Positions 26,291-35,185 of a stretch of DNA of 64,000 nucleotides are shown here, in pieces (the stretch's first letter is position 1; each line of letters begins with the position of its first letter). The stretch is from positions 105,043 to 169,042 of the forward strand of contig CAWJLP010000004.1 in the NCBI GenBank assembly GCA_963843745.1, in the 5' to 3' direction. The notes under the pieces are model-generated. The model was not told the DNA's origin. It was given only the letters and a program-made list of their open reading frames with translations, and made no database searches. This stretch comes from Trebonia sp963843745. Lineage in GTDB: Bacteria > Actinomycetota > Actinomycetes > Streptosporangiales > Streptosporangiaceae. The translations under genes and the position numbers were made by a program.

Positions 26291-26614
26291 ATGGCACAGA
26301 AGGTGCAGGTGCTTCTCGTCGATGATCTCGATGGGAGCGAAGCGACTGAGACCGTGTCCTTTGGACTGGACGGTGTCTCCTATGAGATCGACCTGAGTTC
26401 CGGCAACGCGGGCGAGCTACGCAATGAGCTAGCCCACTATGTCGACCACGCCAGGAAGTCGAACGCGCCCGCACGCCGCCGCCGCGCACGCAGCGGAGCA
26501 GGCCGGGAGCAGAGCGCGCGAATCCGCGAGTGGGCGAAGTCGCGCGGCTTCAAGGTCAATGAGCGCGGTCGCATTCCCGCCAACATCGTGGCCGAGTACG
26601 AGGCCGCACACTAG
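26291..26614 (+). CDS. lsr2: Lsr2 nucleoid-associated protein
   Basis: 107 residues. The N-terminal dimerisation domain begins MAQKVQVLLVDDLDG and has VSFGLDGVSYEIDLS; the C-terminal DNA-binding domain has IREWAKSRGFKVNERGRIPANIVAEY, with the minor-groove RGR clamp. Lsr2 is the actinobacterial counterpart of H-NS and silences AT-rich foreign DNA. The ATG at 26291 was chosen because it begins the conserved MAQ start. It sits between lysS and clpC as in mycobacteria. Confidence 0.96.
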   Translation: MAQKVQVLLVDDLDGSEATETVSFGLDGVSYEIDLSSGNAGELRNELAHYVDHARKSNAPARRRRARSGAGREQSARIREWAKSRGFKVNERGRIPANIVAEYEAAH

Positions 26615-26677
26615 CGTCACCAGTTCGCCCGCCCGGGCGTACCGCAGACCCGGGCGGCTGTCGTTCCCCCGCGTTAC

Positions 26678-26760
26678 CTCTCCCGCGTCCCGACCTCTCC
26701 CGCGTCCCGGTTACCCGCTCTCCCGCGTCCCGGTTACCCGCTCCCCGCGTTCCGGTCTTA
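26678..26760 (+). repeat. Imperfect 23-base tandem repeats between lsr2 and clpC
   Basis: Units beginning CTCTCCCGCGTCCCG start at about 26678, 26695 and 26718, with a decayed copy at 26741; full units end GGTTACCCG and are 23 bases long. They lie in the 416-base gap between lsr2 and clpC. I see no gene in this gap; it holds these repeats, the ClgR-like box and the clpC promoter. Confidence 0.6.
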
Positions 26761-26838
26761 CATCCGCCTTACGTCCGCGTCATGCCCGCCTCACACCGCC
26801 GGGCCTCCGCTTGCCGGAGTGCGCTGGTCACGCGGCGC

Positions 26839-26852
26839 GTTCGCTTCCGGCG
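26839..26852 (+). promoter_or_regulatory. ClgR-type operator upstream of clpC
   Basis: GTTCGCTTCCGGCG fits GTTCGC-N5-GCG, the box bound by ClgR, the activator of clp protease genes in Streptomyces, Corynebacterium and mycobacteria. It lies 179 bases before the clpC ATG. The match is seen in the sequence; binding is inferred from the family. Confidence 0.6.
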
Positions 26853-27030
26853 TACTTGGAACTACCCTGCGACTTTGCGCTGTTGGATGGGGTGAAGGCG
26901 CGGTGTCCGGGGAAAGTTCTCCTGTAGTTGGCGCATAATCGCGTTAAGGACAGGATCGGGCACGCGGCTACCATGCGGAGCAGCAGGCACGCCGGACCTG
27001 CCGGTTCCCCGCTGTGAGGAGAGCGACGAT

Positions 27031-29622
27031 ATGTTCGAGAGGTTTACCGACCGGGCGCGGCGGGTTGTCGTCCTGGCGCAAGAAGAAGCCAGGATGCTCA
27101 ATCACAACTACATTGGCACGGAGCACATCCTGCTTGGCCTCATCCATGAGGGCGAGGGTGTGGCGGCCAAGGCGCTCGAGTCGCTTGGCATCAGCCTGGA
27201 GGCGGTCCGCCAGCAGGTCGAGGAGATCATCGGCCAGGGTCAGCAGGCGCCGTCGGGACACATCCCGTTTACTCCGCGTGCCAAGAAGGTCCTTGAGCTA
27301 TCGCTGCGCGAGGCGCTGCAGCTCGGTCACAACTACATAGGCACGGAGCACATCCTGCTTGGCCTGATCCGCGAGGGCGACGGCGTGGCGGCCCAGGTCC
27401 TTGTCAAGCTTGGCGCGGACCTGAACCGCGTGCGCCAGCAGGTCATCCAGTTGCTGCACGGATACCAGGGCAAGGAGCCCGCCGGATCGGCGACGAGCGG
27501 GAGCACGGAATCGGCGCCGTCTACCTCGCTCGTGCTCGACCAGTTCGGCCGGAACCTGACCCAGGGCGCCCGCGAAGGCAAGCTGGACCCGGTGATCGGC
27601 CGGGAGAAGGAAATCGAGCGGGTCATGCAGGTGCTGTCCCGGCGAACCAAGAACAACCCGGTCCTGGTGGGCGCCCCCGGCGTCGGCAAGACCGCGGTGG
27701 TCGAGGGCCTGGCGCAGAAGATCGTCAAGGGCGAGGTGCCGGAGACGATCAAGGACAAGCAGCTCTACACGCTGGACCTCGGCGCGCTCGTCGCCGGGTC
27801 GCGGTACCGCGGTGACTTCGAAGAGCGGCTCAAGAAGGTGCTCAAGGAGATCCGCACCCGCGGCGACATCATCCTGTTCATCGACGAGATCCACACGCTC
27901 GTCGGCGCGGGCGCGGCAGAGGGCGCAATCGACGCGGCGTCGATCCTGAAGCCCATGCTCGCCCGTGGCGAACTGCAGACGATCGGCGCGACCACCCTGG
28001 ACGAGTACCGCAAGTACCTGGAGAAGGACGCTGCTCTCGAGCGCCGGTTCCAGCCCATCCAGGTCGCCGAGCCGACGATCTCGCACACCATCGAGATCCT
28101 CAAGGGCCTGCGCGACAGGTACGAGGCGCACCACCGGGTGTCCATCACCGACGGCGCACTCGTCGCGTCGGCGCAGCTCGCGGACCGCTACATCAGCGAC
28201 AGGTTCCTGCCGGACAAGGCGATCGACCTGATCGACGAGGCCGGTTCGCGGATGCGGATCCGCCGTATGACGGCGCCGCCGGACCTGCGCGAGTACGACG
28301 AGAAGATCGCCCAGGTGCGCAAGGAGAAGGAGTCGGCGATCGACTCCCAGGACTTCGAGAAGGCAGCCGCGCTGCGGGACACCGAGAAGCAGCTGCTCGG
28401 CAAGAAGGCCGCCAGGGAGAAGGAGTGGAAGGCCGGCGACATGGACGTGGTCGCCGAGGTCAACGAGGAGCTCATCGCCGAGGTCCTCGCCACCGCGACC
28501 GGCATCCCCGTCTTCAAGCTCACCGAGGAAGAGTCGCAGCGCCTGCTGCGCATGGAAGACGAGCTGCACAAGCGCGTGATCGGTCAGAACGACGCGATCA
28601 GGGCGCTGTCGCAGGCCATCCGGCGGACCCGGGCCGGCCTGAAGGACCCGAAGCGGCCCGGTGGCTCGTTCATCTTCGCGGGGCCGTCCGGCGTCGGCAA
28701 GACGGAGCTGTCCAAGACGCTGGCGGAGTTCCTGTTCGGCGACGAGGACTCGCTGATCCAGCTCGACATGTCCGAGTACATGGAGAAGCACACGGTGTCC
28801 CGGCTGTTCGGCTCGCCGCCCGGTTACGTGGGCTACGAGGAGGGCGGCCAGCTCACCGAGAAGGTGCGCCGCCGGCCGTTCTCCGTGGTCCTGTTCGACG
28901 AGATCGAGAAGGCCCACCCGGACATCTTCAACTCGCTGCTCCAGATCCTGGAAGACGGGCGCCTCACCGACGCCCAGGGTCGCATGGTGGACTTCAAGAA
29001 CACCGTGATCATCATGACCACGAACCTGGGGACGAAGGACATCTCCAAGGGCGTGTCCGTCGGGTTCGCCAAGCAGGGCGAGTCCAAGGGCTCGTACGAC
29101 CGGATGAAGTCGAAGGTCGGCGAGGAGCTCAAGCAGCACTTCCGGCCCGAGTTCCTCAACCGCGTCGACGACATCATCGTGTTCCACCAGCTGGAGCGGG
29201 AGGAGATCTTCCAGATCGTGGACCTGATGGTCGCCAAGGTCGACGACCGGCTGAAGGACCGCGACATGGGCATCGAGGTCCGGGAGCCCGCCAAGGAGCT
29301 GCTCTCCAAGCGCGGTTACGACCCGGTGCTCGGGGCCCGTCCGCTGCGCCGCACGATCCAGCGGGAGATCGAGGACACACTGTCCGAGAAGATCCTGTTC
29401 GGTGAGCTGCGGCCAGGCCAGATCGTGATCGTGGACACCGAGGGCGAGGGCAGCGGCGACGAGGTGAAGTTCACCTTCACCGGCGTCCCGAAGCCCGAGT
29501 CCGTGCCTGAAGAGGCGACGGTCGCGGCCGTGGCGGCCAGCGAGCCGGCTACCGGGGCCGCCAACACCGGTGGCGGCTCGGCAGCCAGCGAAGGGCCGGG
29601 TACGGCTCAGGCGCTCGGCTAG
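27031..29622 (+). CDS. clpC: ATP-dependent chaperone ClpC (Hsp100)
   Basis: 863 residues. Two N-terminal Clp repeats carry the doubled phrase NYIGTEHILLGLI; the first AAA+ domain has GAPGVGKTAVVEGLA and Walker B ILFIDEIHTLVGAG. A middle UVR-like coiled coil follows, then a second AAA+ domain with GPSGVGKTELSKTLAEFLFG. The ClpP-docking type loop is expected after FAKQGES. It unfolds substrates for ClpP. A GAGGAGAG ribosome site precedes the ATG. The Gly/Ala/Thr-rich last ~45 residues are variable. Confidence 0.97.
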   Translation: MFERFTDRARRVVVLAQEEARMLNHNYIGTEHILLGLIHEGEGVAAKALESLGISLEAVRQQVEEIIGQGQQAPSGHIPFTPRAKKVLELSLREALQLGHNYIGTEHILLGLIREGDGVAAQVLVKLGADLNRVRQQVIQLLHGYQGKEPAGSATSGSTESAPSTSLVLDQFGRNLTQGAREGKLDPVIGREKEIERVMQVLSRRTKNNPVLVGAPGVGKTAVVEGLAQKIVKGEVPETIKDKQLYTLDLGALVAGSRYRGDFEERLKKVLKEIRTRGDIILFIDEIHTLVGAGAAEGAIDAASILKPMLARGELQTIGATTLDEYRKYLEKDAALERRFQPIQVAEPTISHTIEILKGLRDRYEAHHRVSITDGALVASAQLADRYISDRFLPDKAIDLIDEAGSRMRIRRMTAPPDLREYDEKIAQVRKEKESAIDSQDFEKAAALRDTEKQLLGKKAAREKEWKAGDMDVVAEVNEELIAEVLATATGIPVFKLTEEESQRLLRMEDELHKRVIGQNDAIRALSQAIRRTRAGLKDPKRPGGSFIFAGPSGVGKTELSKTLAEFLFGDEDSLIQLDMSEYMEKHTVSRLFGSPPGYVGYEEGGQLTEKVRRRPFSVVLFDEIEKAHPDIFNSLLQILEDGRLTDAQGRMVDFKNTVIIMTTNLGTKDISKGVSVGFAKQGESKGSYDRMKSKVGEELKQHFRPEFLNRVDDIIVFHQLEREEIFQIVDLMVAKVDDRLKDRDMGIEVREPAKELLSKRGYDPVLGARPLRRTIQREIEDTLSEKILFGELRPGQIVIVDTEGEGSGDEVKFTFTGVPKPESVPEEATVAAVAASEPATGAANTGGGSAASEGPGTAQALG

Positions 29623-29634
29623 GTCGGTTTTACC

Positions 29635-29680
29635 CGCAAGCCCCGCGTGGCCGGTTGGTCGCGCGGGGCTTGCGGTTATT
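29635..29680 (+). terminator. Rho-independent-like terminator of clpC
   Basis: A 13-base-pair stem (CGCAAGCCCCGCG at 29635-29647 against 29662-29674) with a 14-base loop, followed by GTTATTTC. It starts 12 bases after the clpC stop. Confidence 0.8.
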
Positions 29681-29936
29681 TCGGCGCGTTCAGTCGGGCC
29701 CTAAGGCGGCCCGAACAACGCGTCTCAACACCACTGCGCCCCGCGCTCTCCCGGGACGAGTCACAGCCCCTCGGGTGATTCCACCGCCTAGCCAGGGCCC
29801 ACAAGGCCTCTGGCGCGGGCCGCGTCCTCCCGGGCATTCCAAGGAGGGGACCCATTAGCCGGGCTCGCTCAGCCTGCCTCTGGCATCCCTGTTTCCCAGG
29901 CGCCTTACCACCGACCACAACAGTCTCCCCTGCTGA
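29681..29936. other. Non-coding gap between clpC and mutY
   Basis: No ORF here looks like a gene. One weak hairpin (CGGGCC/GGCCCG at about 29695-29714) is visible near the left end. No riboswitch or RNA family was recognised. The right part of the gap holds the two 68-base palindromic repeats listed separately. Confidence 0.4.
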
Positions 29937-30004
29937 CTTTGCAGCCGTGGTGACCACTTCCGGCCTTGAGTGACCGGTCACAAGTGGTCATCCCGTGTGC
30001 AAAG
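29937..30004. repeat. 68-base palindromic repeat, copy 1
   Basis: Outer arms CTTTGCA and TGCAAAG are exact complements; inside, GTGGTGACCACTT and AAGTGGTCA face each other. The element has the same length and order as copy 2 (30072-30139). Both are followed by GTGC. A further fragment (ATGCAAAGTCGTGG) lies between them near 30015. Confidence 0.75.
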
Positions 30005-30071
30005 TGCGCTCGCGTATGCAAAGTCGTGGCCTTGGTCGCCCATGCTAGATCACATCAGTCACTTCCGTTGG

Positions 30072-30139
30072 CTTTGTAGACGTGGTGACCACTTCCGGTA
30101 TCGAGTGAACGGTCACAAGTGGTCACGGTGTCTACAAAG
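30072..30139. repeat. 68-base palindromic repeat, copy 2, overlapping mutY stop
   Basis: Outer arms CTTTGTAGAC and GTCTACAAAG pair perfectly over 10 bases; inner arms match copy 1. The right arm supplies the last codons and the TAG stop of mutY on the minus strand. The position between two convergent genes fits a bidirectional terminator or a REP-like element. Confidence 0.75.
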
Positions 30140-31040
30140 TGCCCCTAGATGTCGGGCGGCATAACGCCGGGAGGGCGAAGGTGCCGTTGGGGAGGGGGTC
30201 TACCAGGCCGTCGGATACCAGGCCGTCCAGTGCGCGGGCTCGCTGGGGAGTGTCTGGCCATACGAGGTCGAAGCGGTCGGGCGGGACCGGTTGCGCCGAG
30301 TCCCGCAGCAACCCGAGCAGGCGGCCGCGGCATTGGCGGTCGGTGCCCTCGTAGCGCTGGCCCGCTGGCCTGGTCGCGGCTGGCGGGCTGCCGTTCGCCA
30401 GCCACTTGCAGTGCGTTGATACCGGGCAGGTGGCGCATTTGGGGCGGGCGGCCGTGCAGGTCAGGGCGCCTAGTTCCATCACCGCTACCGACCAGCGGGC
30501 GGCGGTGGCCGGATCTTCGGGGAGCAGCGACTCGGCCAGCCGGTATTCGGCGGTGGAGGGCTGCCGGCCGGGGAATTCCTCGCCGGAGGCCAGCCTCGCG
30601 AGGACTCGCCGGACGTTCGTGTCGAGAACCGCGTGACGATGGCCGAAAGCGAAGACGGCTACCGCCGCGGCCGTGTAGCGCCCGATGCCCGGAAGGGCCA
30701 GCAGGGCCTCGTAGGCGGACGGGACTTCCCCGGCGTGGTCACGGGTGATGATCGTGGCGGCTTCGTGGAGGCGGAGGGCGCGGCGGGGATAGCCCAGGCG
30801 GCCCCACTGGCGGACCGCCTCGCCGGCGGGGTCGGCGGCCAGCGCGGACGGGGACGGCCATCTGGCCAGCCAGGCCCGGTGGGCGGGCAGGACACGGCTC
30901 ACCGGGGTCTGCTGCAGCATGATCTCGCTGACCAGCACCGACCACGGGCTCGCGTCCGGCGCCCGCCACGGCAGGTCGCGGGCGTGCGCCGAATACCAGG
31001 CGAGAACCGGCTCGGCGTGCGGCGACGTCATGAGGAGCAT
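30132..31040 (-). CDS. mutY: A/G-specific adenine DNA glycosylase
   Basis: About 300 residues. Removes adenine mispaired with 8-oxoguanine. The catalytic Glu lies in VSEIMLQQTPVSRV, the helix-hairpin-helix in LPGIGRYTAAAV with the Asp in VLDTNVRRV, and the four iron-sulfur cysteines have spacing C-x6-C-x2-C-x5-C (CTAARPKCATCPVSTHC). The start may be 31040 or the ATG at 31031; neither has a good ribosome site. As in M. tuberculosis, it lies between clpC and radA. Confidence 0.93.
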   Translation of the reverse strand: MLLMTSPHAEPVLAWYSAHARDLPWRAPDASPWSVLVSEIMLQQTPVSRVLPAHRAWLARWPSPSALAADPAGEAVRQWGRLGYPRRALRLHEAATIITRDHAGEVPSAYEALLALPGIGRYTAAAVAVFAFGHRHAVLDTNVRRVLARLASGEEFPGRQPSTAEYRLAESLLPEDPATAARWSVAVMELGALTCTAARPKCATCPVSTHCKWLANGSPPAATRPAGQRYEGTDRQCRGRLLGLLRDSAQPVPPDRFDLVWPDTPQRARALDGLVSDGLVDPLPNGTFALPALCRPTSRGTL

Positions 31041-31093
31041 TATCCCCGGCGCGGCAACCGGACCGTCCGCGGCACACGCTGCATACTCTTCGC

Positions 31094-31834
31094 ATGCGAT
31101 GGAACGCGAATCGTCGTTCAGGCCGGCCGACGGACCCGCGCGCCTACTGGCGGCGCCGGTTCTTCATCCTCGGCGGCGGCCTCACGGTGCTGGCGGTGCT
31201 CGCATGGCAGTTCACCGGCAAGGGGCCGTCGGCTGAGTCGCCGGCGGCTGACGGCGCGTCCATGGCCGCGCTCCAGGCCGGAGAGACGCTCCCGTCGGCG
31301 GCGTACGGCAGCCCGGCGGCCGTGCCCTCGCTTACCACCCCAGCCGAGATTCCGCCGACCACCGCGCCGCCAGTTACCCCAAGCGCGACACAGTCCAGCG
31401 CCAAGCCGAAACCGTCGGCTAGCGCCTCCTCGACGGCCGCAGGACCGAGCTGCGCGCCCGGCGACATCGTGCTCACCCTGGTCACGAGCCAGGCCAGCTA
31501 CGGGCGGACAGCGCAGCCTGAGTTCCATGTGTACGCGGTGTCGACCGCCAGCAGCCCGTGCCAGCTCGCGTACGGCGCCGGATCCGTGCGGGTGGTCGTC
31601 ACCATGCACGGTCAGGTGGTGTGGGATTCATCGGCGTGCAAGGCCGCCGCCGCCAAGCCGGTCCAGTTCCAGCTCGGCGTCCCGCAGCTGCTGACGGTCT
31701 CGTGGAACCGGCAGGCGACAGGCCCGCCCGGCTGCGCCGGATCGCTTCCCGCCGGCGCCACGGGCACCTTCGACGCGGTTGCGCAGACGGCCGGCCAGTC
31801 CAGCCAGGTCCGGACCTTCAAGCTAGTCAGCTAA
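31094..31834 (+). CDS. Membrane-anchored hypothetical protein with Pro/Ser/Thr linker
   Basis: 246 residues. A basic N-terminus and one membrane helix (FFILGGGLTVLAVLAWQF, residues ~24-41) are followed by a long Pro/Ala/Thr/Ser linker and an extracytoplasmic domain of about 110 residues with four Cys. It resembles Rv3587c, found in the same place between mutY and radA. Function unknown. Its last bases overlap the end of radA on the opposite strand. Confidence 0.7.
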   Translation: MRWNANRRSGRPTDPRAYWRRRFFILGGGLTVLAVLAWQFTGKGPSAESPAADGASMAALQAGETLPSAAYGSPAAVPSLTTPAEIPPTTAPPVTPSATQSSAKPKPSASASSTAAGPSCAPGDIVLTLVTSQASYGRTAQPEFHVYAVSTASSPCQLAYGAGSVRVVVTMHGQVVWDSSACKAAAAKPVQFQLGVPQLLTVSWNRQATGPPGCAGSLPAGATGTFDAVAQTAGQSSQVRTFKLVS

Positions 31835-33249
31835 TCCCGCAGCGCCGCCCGCATCGCTTCGCGCACGTCCTCCACCTCAACGACCTCCATGCCGGACGAC
31901 GGCGCAGCCGAAGAGGCCGCATCCGAGCCGACCGGGACGATGGCGCGGCGGAAACCCATCCGCTCGGCCTCCGCGACCCGGCGCGGCACGCCCGCCACGT
32001 TCCGCACCTCGCCGGCCAGGCCTACCTCGCCGACCGCGATCACGCCCTGCGGGACAGACAAGTTCGCCACCGAGCTGGCCAGCGCGAGCGCGACCGCCAG
32101 GTCCACCGACGGCTCGGTCAGCCGCACTCCGCCAACGGTCGCCGCGTACACGTCCTGCTTGCCTATCTTGACCTCGGCGCGGCGCTGCAGCACCGCGAGC
32201 ACCATGCCCACCCGGGAGGCGTCGAGTCCGGAGGTGACGCGGCGCGGCATCTCCAGCGCGGACTGGCACACGAGGGCCTGCACCTCTGCGACCAGCGGCC
32301 TGCGTCCCTCCAGCGTGACCGTGACGCACGTGCCCGGCACCGGCTCGCGGTGCCGGGAGAGGAACAGGCCGCTCGGGTCGGGGAGGCCGATCATGCCGTA
32401 CTCGCCGAGGTCGAAGCAGCCGACCTCGTCGGTGGGCCCGTACCGGTTCTTGACCGCCCGGACCATGCGCAGCCGCGAGTGCCTTTCGCCGTCGAAGTGC
32501 AGCACCACGTCGACGAGGTGCTCGAGCGTGCGCGGGCCCGCGACCGAGCCGTCCTTGGTCACGTGCCCGACGAGGATCGTCGCCATCGCCCGTTCCTTGG
32601 CCACCGCGGTCAGTGCCGCGGCGACCTCGCGCACCTGGGTGACGCCGCCGGGCACGCCGTCCACGTCGGCGGCCGCGATCGTCTGCACCGAGTCGACGAT
32701 CAGCAGCCTTGGCTGGACGCACTCCACGTGTGACACGATCGCGTCCAGGTCGGTCTCCGCCGCCAGGAAGAGGTTCTCGCTTACCCCGCCGATCCGGTCG
32801 GCACGGAGCCTGACCTGCGCGGCGGACTCCTCACCGGTGATGTAGAGCACCGGTCCGTCCGCCGCTACCATCGCGCCCGCCTCGAGCAGCAGGGTCGACT
32901 TGCCCACGCCTGGCTCGCCGGCGAGCAGCAGCACCGCGCCGGGAACCAGGCCGCCGCCGAGCACCCGGTCCAGCTCGTCCATGCCCGTGGGCCTGGCAGC
33001 GGCGTGCGCGGCGTCCACCTTCCCGATCGGCATCGCCGCCGTGCTCACCGGTCCGCCGCCCAGGCGCCCGGCGCGCGAAACACCGGAACCGCCGTAGGCC
33101 GCCGCCCGGATCCCGGCGCGCACCAGCCGCGACGGCACCGCCGTCTCCTCGACCGTGCCCCACGCCTGGCACTCACCGCACCGCCCGACCCACTTGGGCG
33201 TCTGCCAGCCGCACTCGCTGCAGCGGAACCCAGCCGTCGACTTCGCCAT
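31831..33249 (-). CDS. radA: DNA repair protein RadA (Sms)
   Basis: About 472 residues from the ATG at 33249 (MAKSTAGFRCSECG). In order: a C4 zinc finger (CSECGWQTPKWVGRCGEC), a RecA-like ATPase with GEPGVGKST and LLIVDSVQTI, the RadA-specific KNRYG motif, and a C-terminal Lon-like domain. RadA helps branch migration in recombination. disA, the usual downstream partner, is not present; a convergent membrane-protein gene is there instead. Confidence 0.95.
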   Translation of the reverse strand: MAKSTAGFRCSECGWQTPKWVGRCGECQAWGTVEETAVPSRLVRAGIRAAAYGGSGVSRAGRLGGGPVSTAAMPIGKVDAAHAAARPTGMDELDRVLGGGLVPGAVLLLAGEPGVGKSTLLLEAGAMVAADGPVLYITGEESAAQVRLRADRIGGVSENLFLAAETDLDAIVSHVECVQPRLLIVDSVQTIAAADVDGVPGGVTQVREVAAALTAVAKERAMATILVGHVTKDGSVAGPRTLEHLVDVVLHFDGERHSRLRMVRAVKNRYGPTDEVGCFDLGEYGMIGLPDPSGLFLSRHREPVPGTCVTVTLEGRRPLVAEVQALVCQSALEMPRRVTSGLDASRVGMVLAVLQRRAEVKIGKQDVYAATVGGVRLTEPSVDLAVALALASSVANLSVPQGVIAVGEVGLAGEVRNVAGVPRRVAEAERMGFRRAIVPVGSDAASSAAPSSGMEVVEVEDVREAMRAALRD

Positions 33250-33333
33250 GGTCGCACCATAGCGACGCGGTTCTGACATTCGACCGCGCGGCGCGCATAA
33301 GCTGAAGGGAGCCGCACCACGGGAGGGAGAGCG

Positions 33334-34149
33334 TTGACCGGGCTATCTGCGACTCCCGTCGTGCTGTCCACGTCGTCCGTCTATCCGGAACGGACCACTG
33401 ACGCCTTCGAGGCCGCCGCGCGCCTTGGCTATGACGGGCTCGAGGTGATGGTCTATACGGACCCGGTGAGCCAGTCAGCCGACGCGCTCGCCGGCCTGAT
33501 CGACTACCACCAGGTCCCCGTGCTCGCCGTGCACACCCCCAGCCTGCTGCTTACCCAGCTCGTCTGGGGCCGGGAACCATGGGCCAAGCTGCTGCGGGCC
33601 AAGGAACTGGCCGAGCGGGTAGGCGCGAAGGTGGTCGTGCTGCACCCGCCGTTCCGCTGGCAGCGCGACTACGTGCGCGGGTTCGAGCAGGGCGTGGCCA
33701 AGATGGCAGAAGAGACCGACGTCATCTTTGCCGTTGAGAACATGTTCCCGATCCGGGCAGGCGCCACCGAGCTGTCCGGGTACGCGCCGCACTGGGACCC
33801 CACCATCCTTGACCTGCCGAACGTGACCCTGGACCTGTCGCACACCGCCGCCTCCGCTTCCGACGCGATCGCGATGGCGAACGAGCTTGGCCCGCGGCTT
33901 GCGCACGTCCACCTGGCCGACGGCACCGGTGTCACGAATGGTCCCGTGCCCGACGAGCACCTGGTGCCGGGCCGCGGCCGGCAGCCGTGCGCCGAGCTGC
34001 TGCGCGGCATCGCAGCGACCGGTTACCGGGGGATGGTGGTCGCCGAGGTCAAGACCACGCGCGCGGCGACGAGGGAGGACCGGCTCGCGGACCTGGCCGA
34101 GACGCTGGCCTTCGCCAGGAACCACCTGGCCCCGGTCCCGGCCGCCTGA
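33334..34149 (+). CDS. Sugar phosphate isomerase/epimerase-like TIM-barrel protein
   Basis: 271 residues from a TTG start with GGGAGGGAG just upstream. Motifs of the AP-endonuclease-2/xylose isomerase-like fold are visible: LGYDGLEVMVYTD, VLHPPFRW, FAVENMFPI, LDLSHTAAS and LAHVHLADGTG with metal-binding His/Glu/Asp. Substrate unknown. It lies divergent from radA. Confidence 0.8.
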   Translation: MTGLSATPVVLSTSSVYPERTTDAFEAAARLGYDGLEVMVYTDPVSQSADALAGLIDYHQVPVLAVHTPSLLLTQLVWGREPWAKLLRAKELAERVGAKVVVLHPPFRWQRDYVRGFEQGVAKMAEETDVIFAVENMFPIRAGATELSGYAPHWDPTILDLPNVTLDLSHTAASASDAIAMANELGPRLAHVHLADGTGVTNGPVPDEHLVPGRGRQPCAELLRGIAATGYRGMVVAEVKTTRAATREDRLADLAETLAFARNHLAPVPAA

Positions 34150-34318
34150 GACCCGGCGGTCATGTGCACTGCGACCCGGTGATGGGCGTGCCAGGGCCGC
34201 CGGTCACCGGCAACGATGAGCTAGTGCGGCGCGCCGCCCAGGCGGCCGAGATCGCGCAGCGCCCCGCGATGACCCCGCCGAGGCCCGCTCGTTCCTCGCA
34301 TACCCTCCTGAGCTGCGC

Positions 34319-34356
34319 TTGCTTGGTGTTCGCAATTGCAAGCAGTCGGGTAGACT
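34319..34356 (+). promoter_or_regulatory. Promoter and possible operator of the XRE regulator
   Basis: TAGACT (34351-34356) lies 6 bases before the ATG, implying a leaderless transcript. An inverted repeat TGCTTG (34320-34325) and CAAGCA (34339-34344) with 13 bases between covers the -35 region and could be the protein's own binding site. Confidence 0.4.
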
Positions 34357-34362
34357 GCGGGT

Positions 34363-34764
34363 ATGGCGACAATCGGTGATTACATTCGGCAGCAGCGCGA
34401 GCAGGCGAAGATCTCGCTGCGCCAGCTGGCCGACCAGGCAGGCGTCTCGAACCCGTACCTCAGCCAGATCGAGCGGGGGCTGCGCAAGCCCAGCGCGGAC
34501 ATCCTGCAGCAGATCGCCAAGGGGCTGCGGATCTCGGCGGAGGCGCTCTACGTGCAGGCCGGCATCCTGGAGGACCGGCCGGGAGACTCGGGCGTGCGCT
34601 CCGCGCTCCTTACCGACCCGCAGCTCACCGAGCGGCAGAAGCAGGTCCTGATCGAGATTTACGAGTCGTTCCGCAAGGAAAGCGAGCCGACCGCGACTAA
34701 GGCGGAAGTGATCGCGGTCACTCGCACGCCCGACGAGCCGGATGACTCCGCGGACCAGTCCTAG
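34363..34764 (+). CDS. XRE-family helix-turn-helix regulator
   Basis: 133 residues. The HTH domain covers residues 1-60 (YIRQQREQAKISLRQLADQAG, NPYLSQIERGLRKPS). The C-terminal half has an acidic helix (ERQKQVLIEIYESFRKE) with no sensor domain. Proteins of this kind are paired with DUF2516 in actinobacteria, as here (28-base gap). Targets unknown; autoregulation is possible. Confidence 0.85.
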   Translation: MATIGDYIRQQREQAKISLRQLADQAGVSNPYLSQIERGLRKPSADILQQIAKGLRISAEALYVQAGILEDRPGDSGVRSALLTDPQLTERQKQVLIEIYESFRKESEPTATKAEVIAVTRTPDEPDDSADQS

Positions 34765-34792
34765 AACACCCCGGACAAGGTAGCGTGGACTC

Positions 34793-35137
34793 GTGGCCTC
34801 AATAACCGGCAGCGGGATGGGCCCGCTCAACTACTTCTTCGTAGCGCTCGCGGTGGCGGCGTTTGTGGTGGAAGCCTGGGCCTTCATCGACGCCATCATC
34901 AGGCCCGCGCAGGCGTTCCGCGCCGTCGGCAAGCTGAGCAAGCCGATCTGGCTGATCATCCTCGGCGTCGCCTTCGTGCTCGGGCTCTATGCCGCCGCCT
35001 ACGGCGGCATAACCGGCATCCTCTCGGTGGCCGCGTTCGTCGCCGCGGCCATCTACCTAGCCGACATGCGGCCGAAGCTGAAGGAGTTCGGCCGCGGCAG
35101 CAGCAGGAGCAACTCAGGTCCGTACGGTCCCTGGTAG
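34793..35137 (+). CDS. DUF2516 membrane protein
   Basis: 114 residues, GTG start. Three hydrophobic helices: NYFFVALAVAAFVVEAWAF, IWLIILGVAFVLGLYAAAY and GILSVAAFVAAAIYLADM. The family follows an XRE regulator in many actinobacteria; function unknown. Confidence 0.85.
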   Translation: MASITGSGMGPLNYFFVALAVAAFVVEAWAFIDAIIRPAQAFRAVGKLSKPIWLIILGVAFVLGLYAAAYGGITGILSVAAFVAAAIYLADMRPKLKEFGRGSSRSNSGPYGPW

Positions 35138-35185
35138 CGGGCTTGCCCGGGGAGTCACCACGGGTCCGTTCCGGATAATCGGTTC

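Noticed and set aside
29681..30139. CRISPR array
   Set aside because: Only two long palindromic copies with one spacer-like gap and no cas genes; they behave as palindromic elements.
34150..34362. Possible small gene between the TIM-barrel gene and the XRE regulator
   Set aside because: The open frames have no ribosome site and overlap the XRE promoter; the sequence is better explained as a control region.
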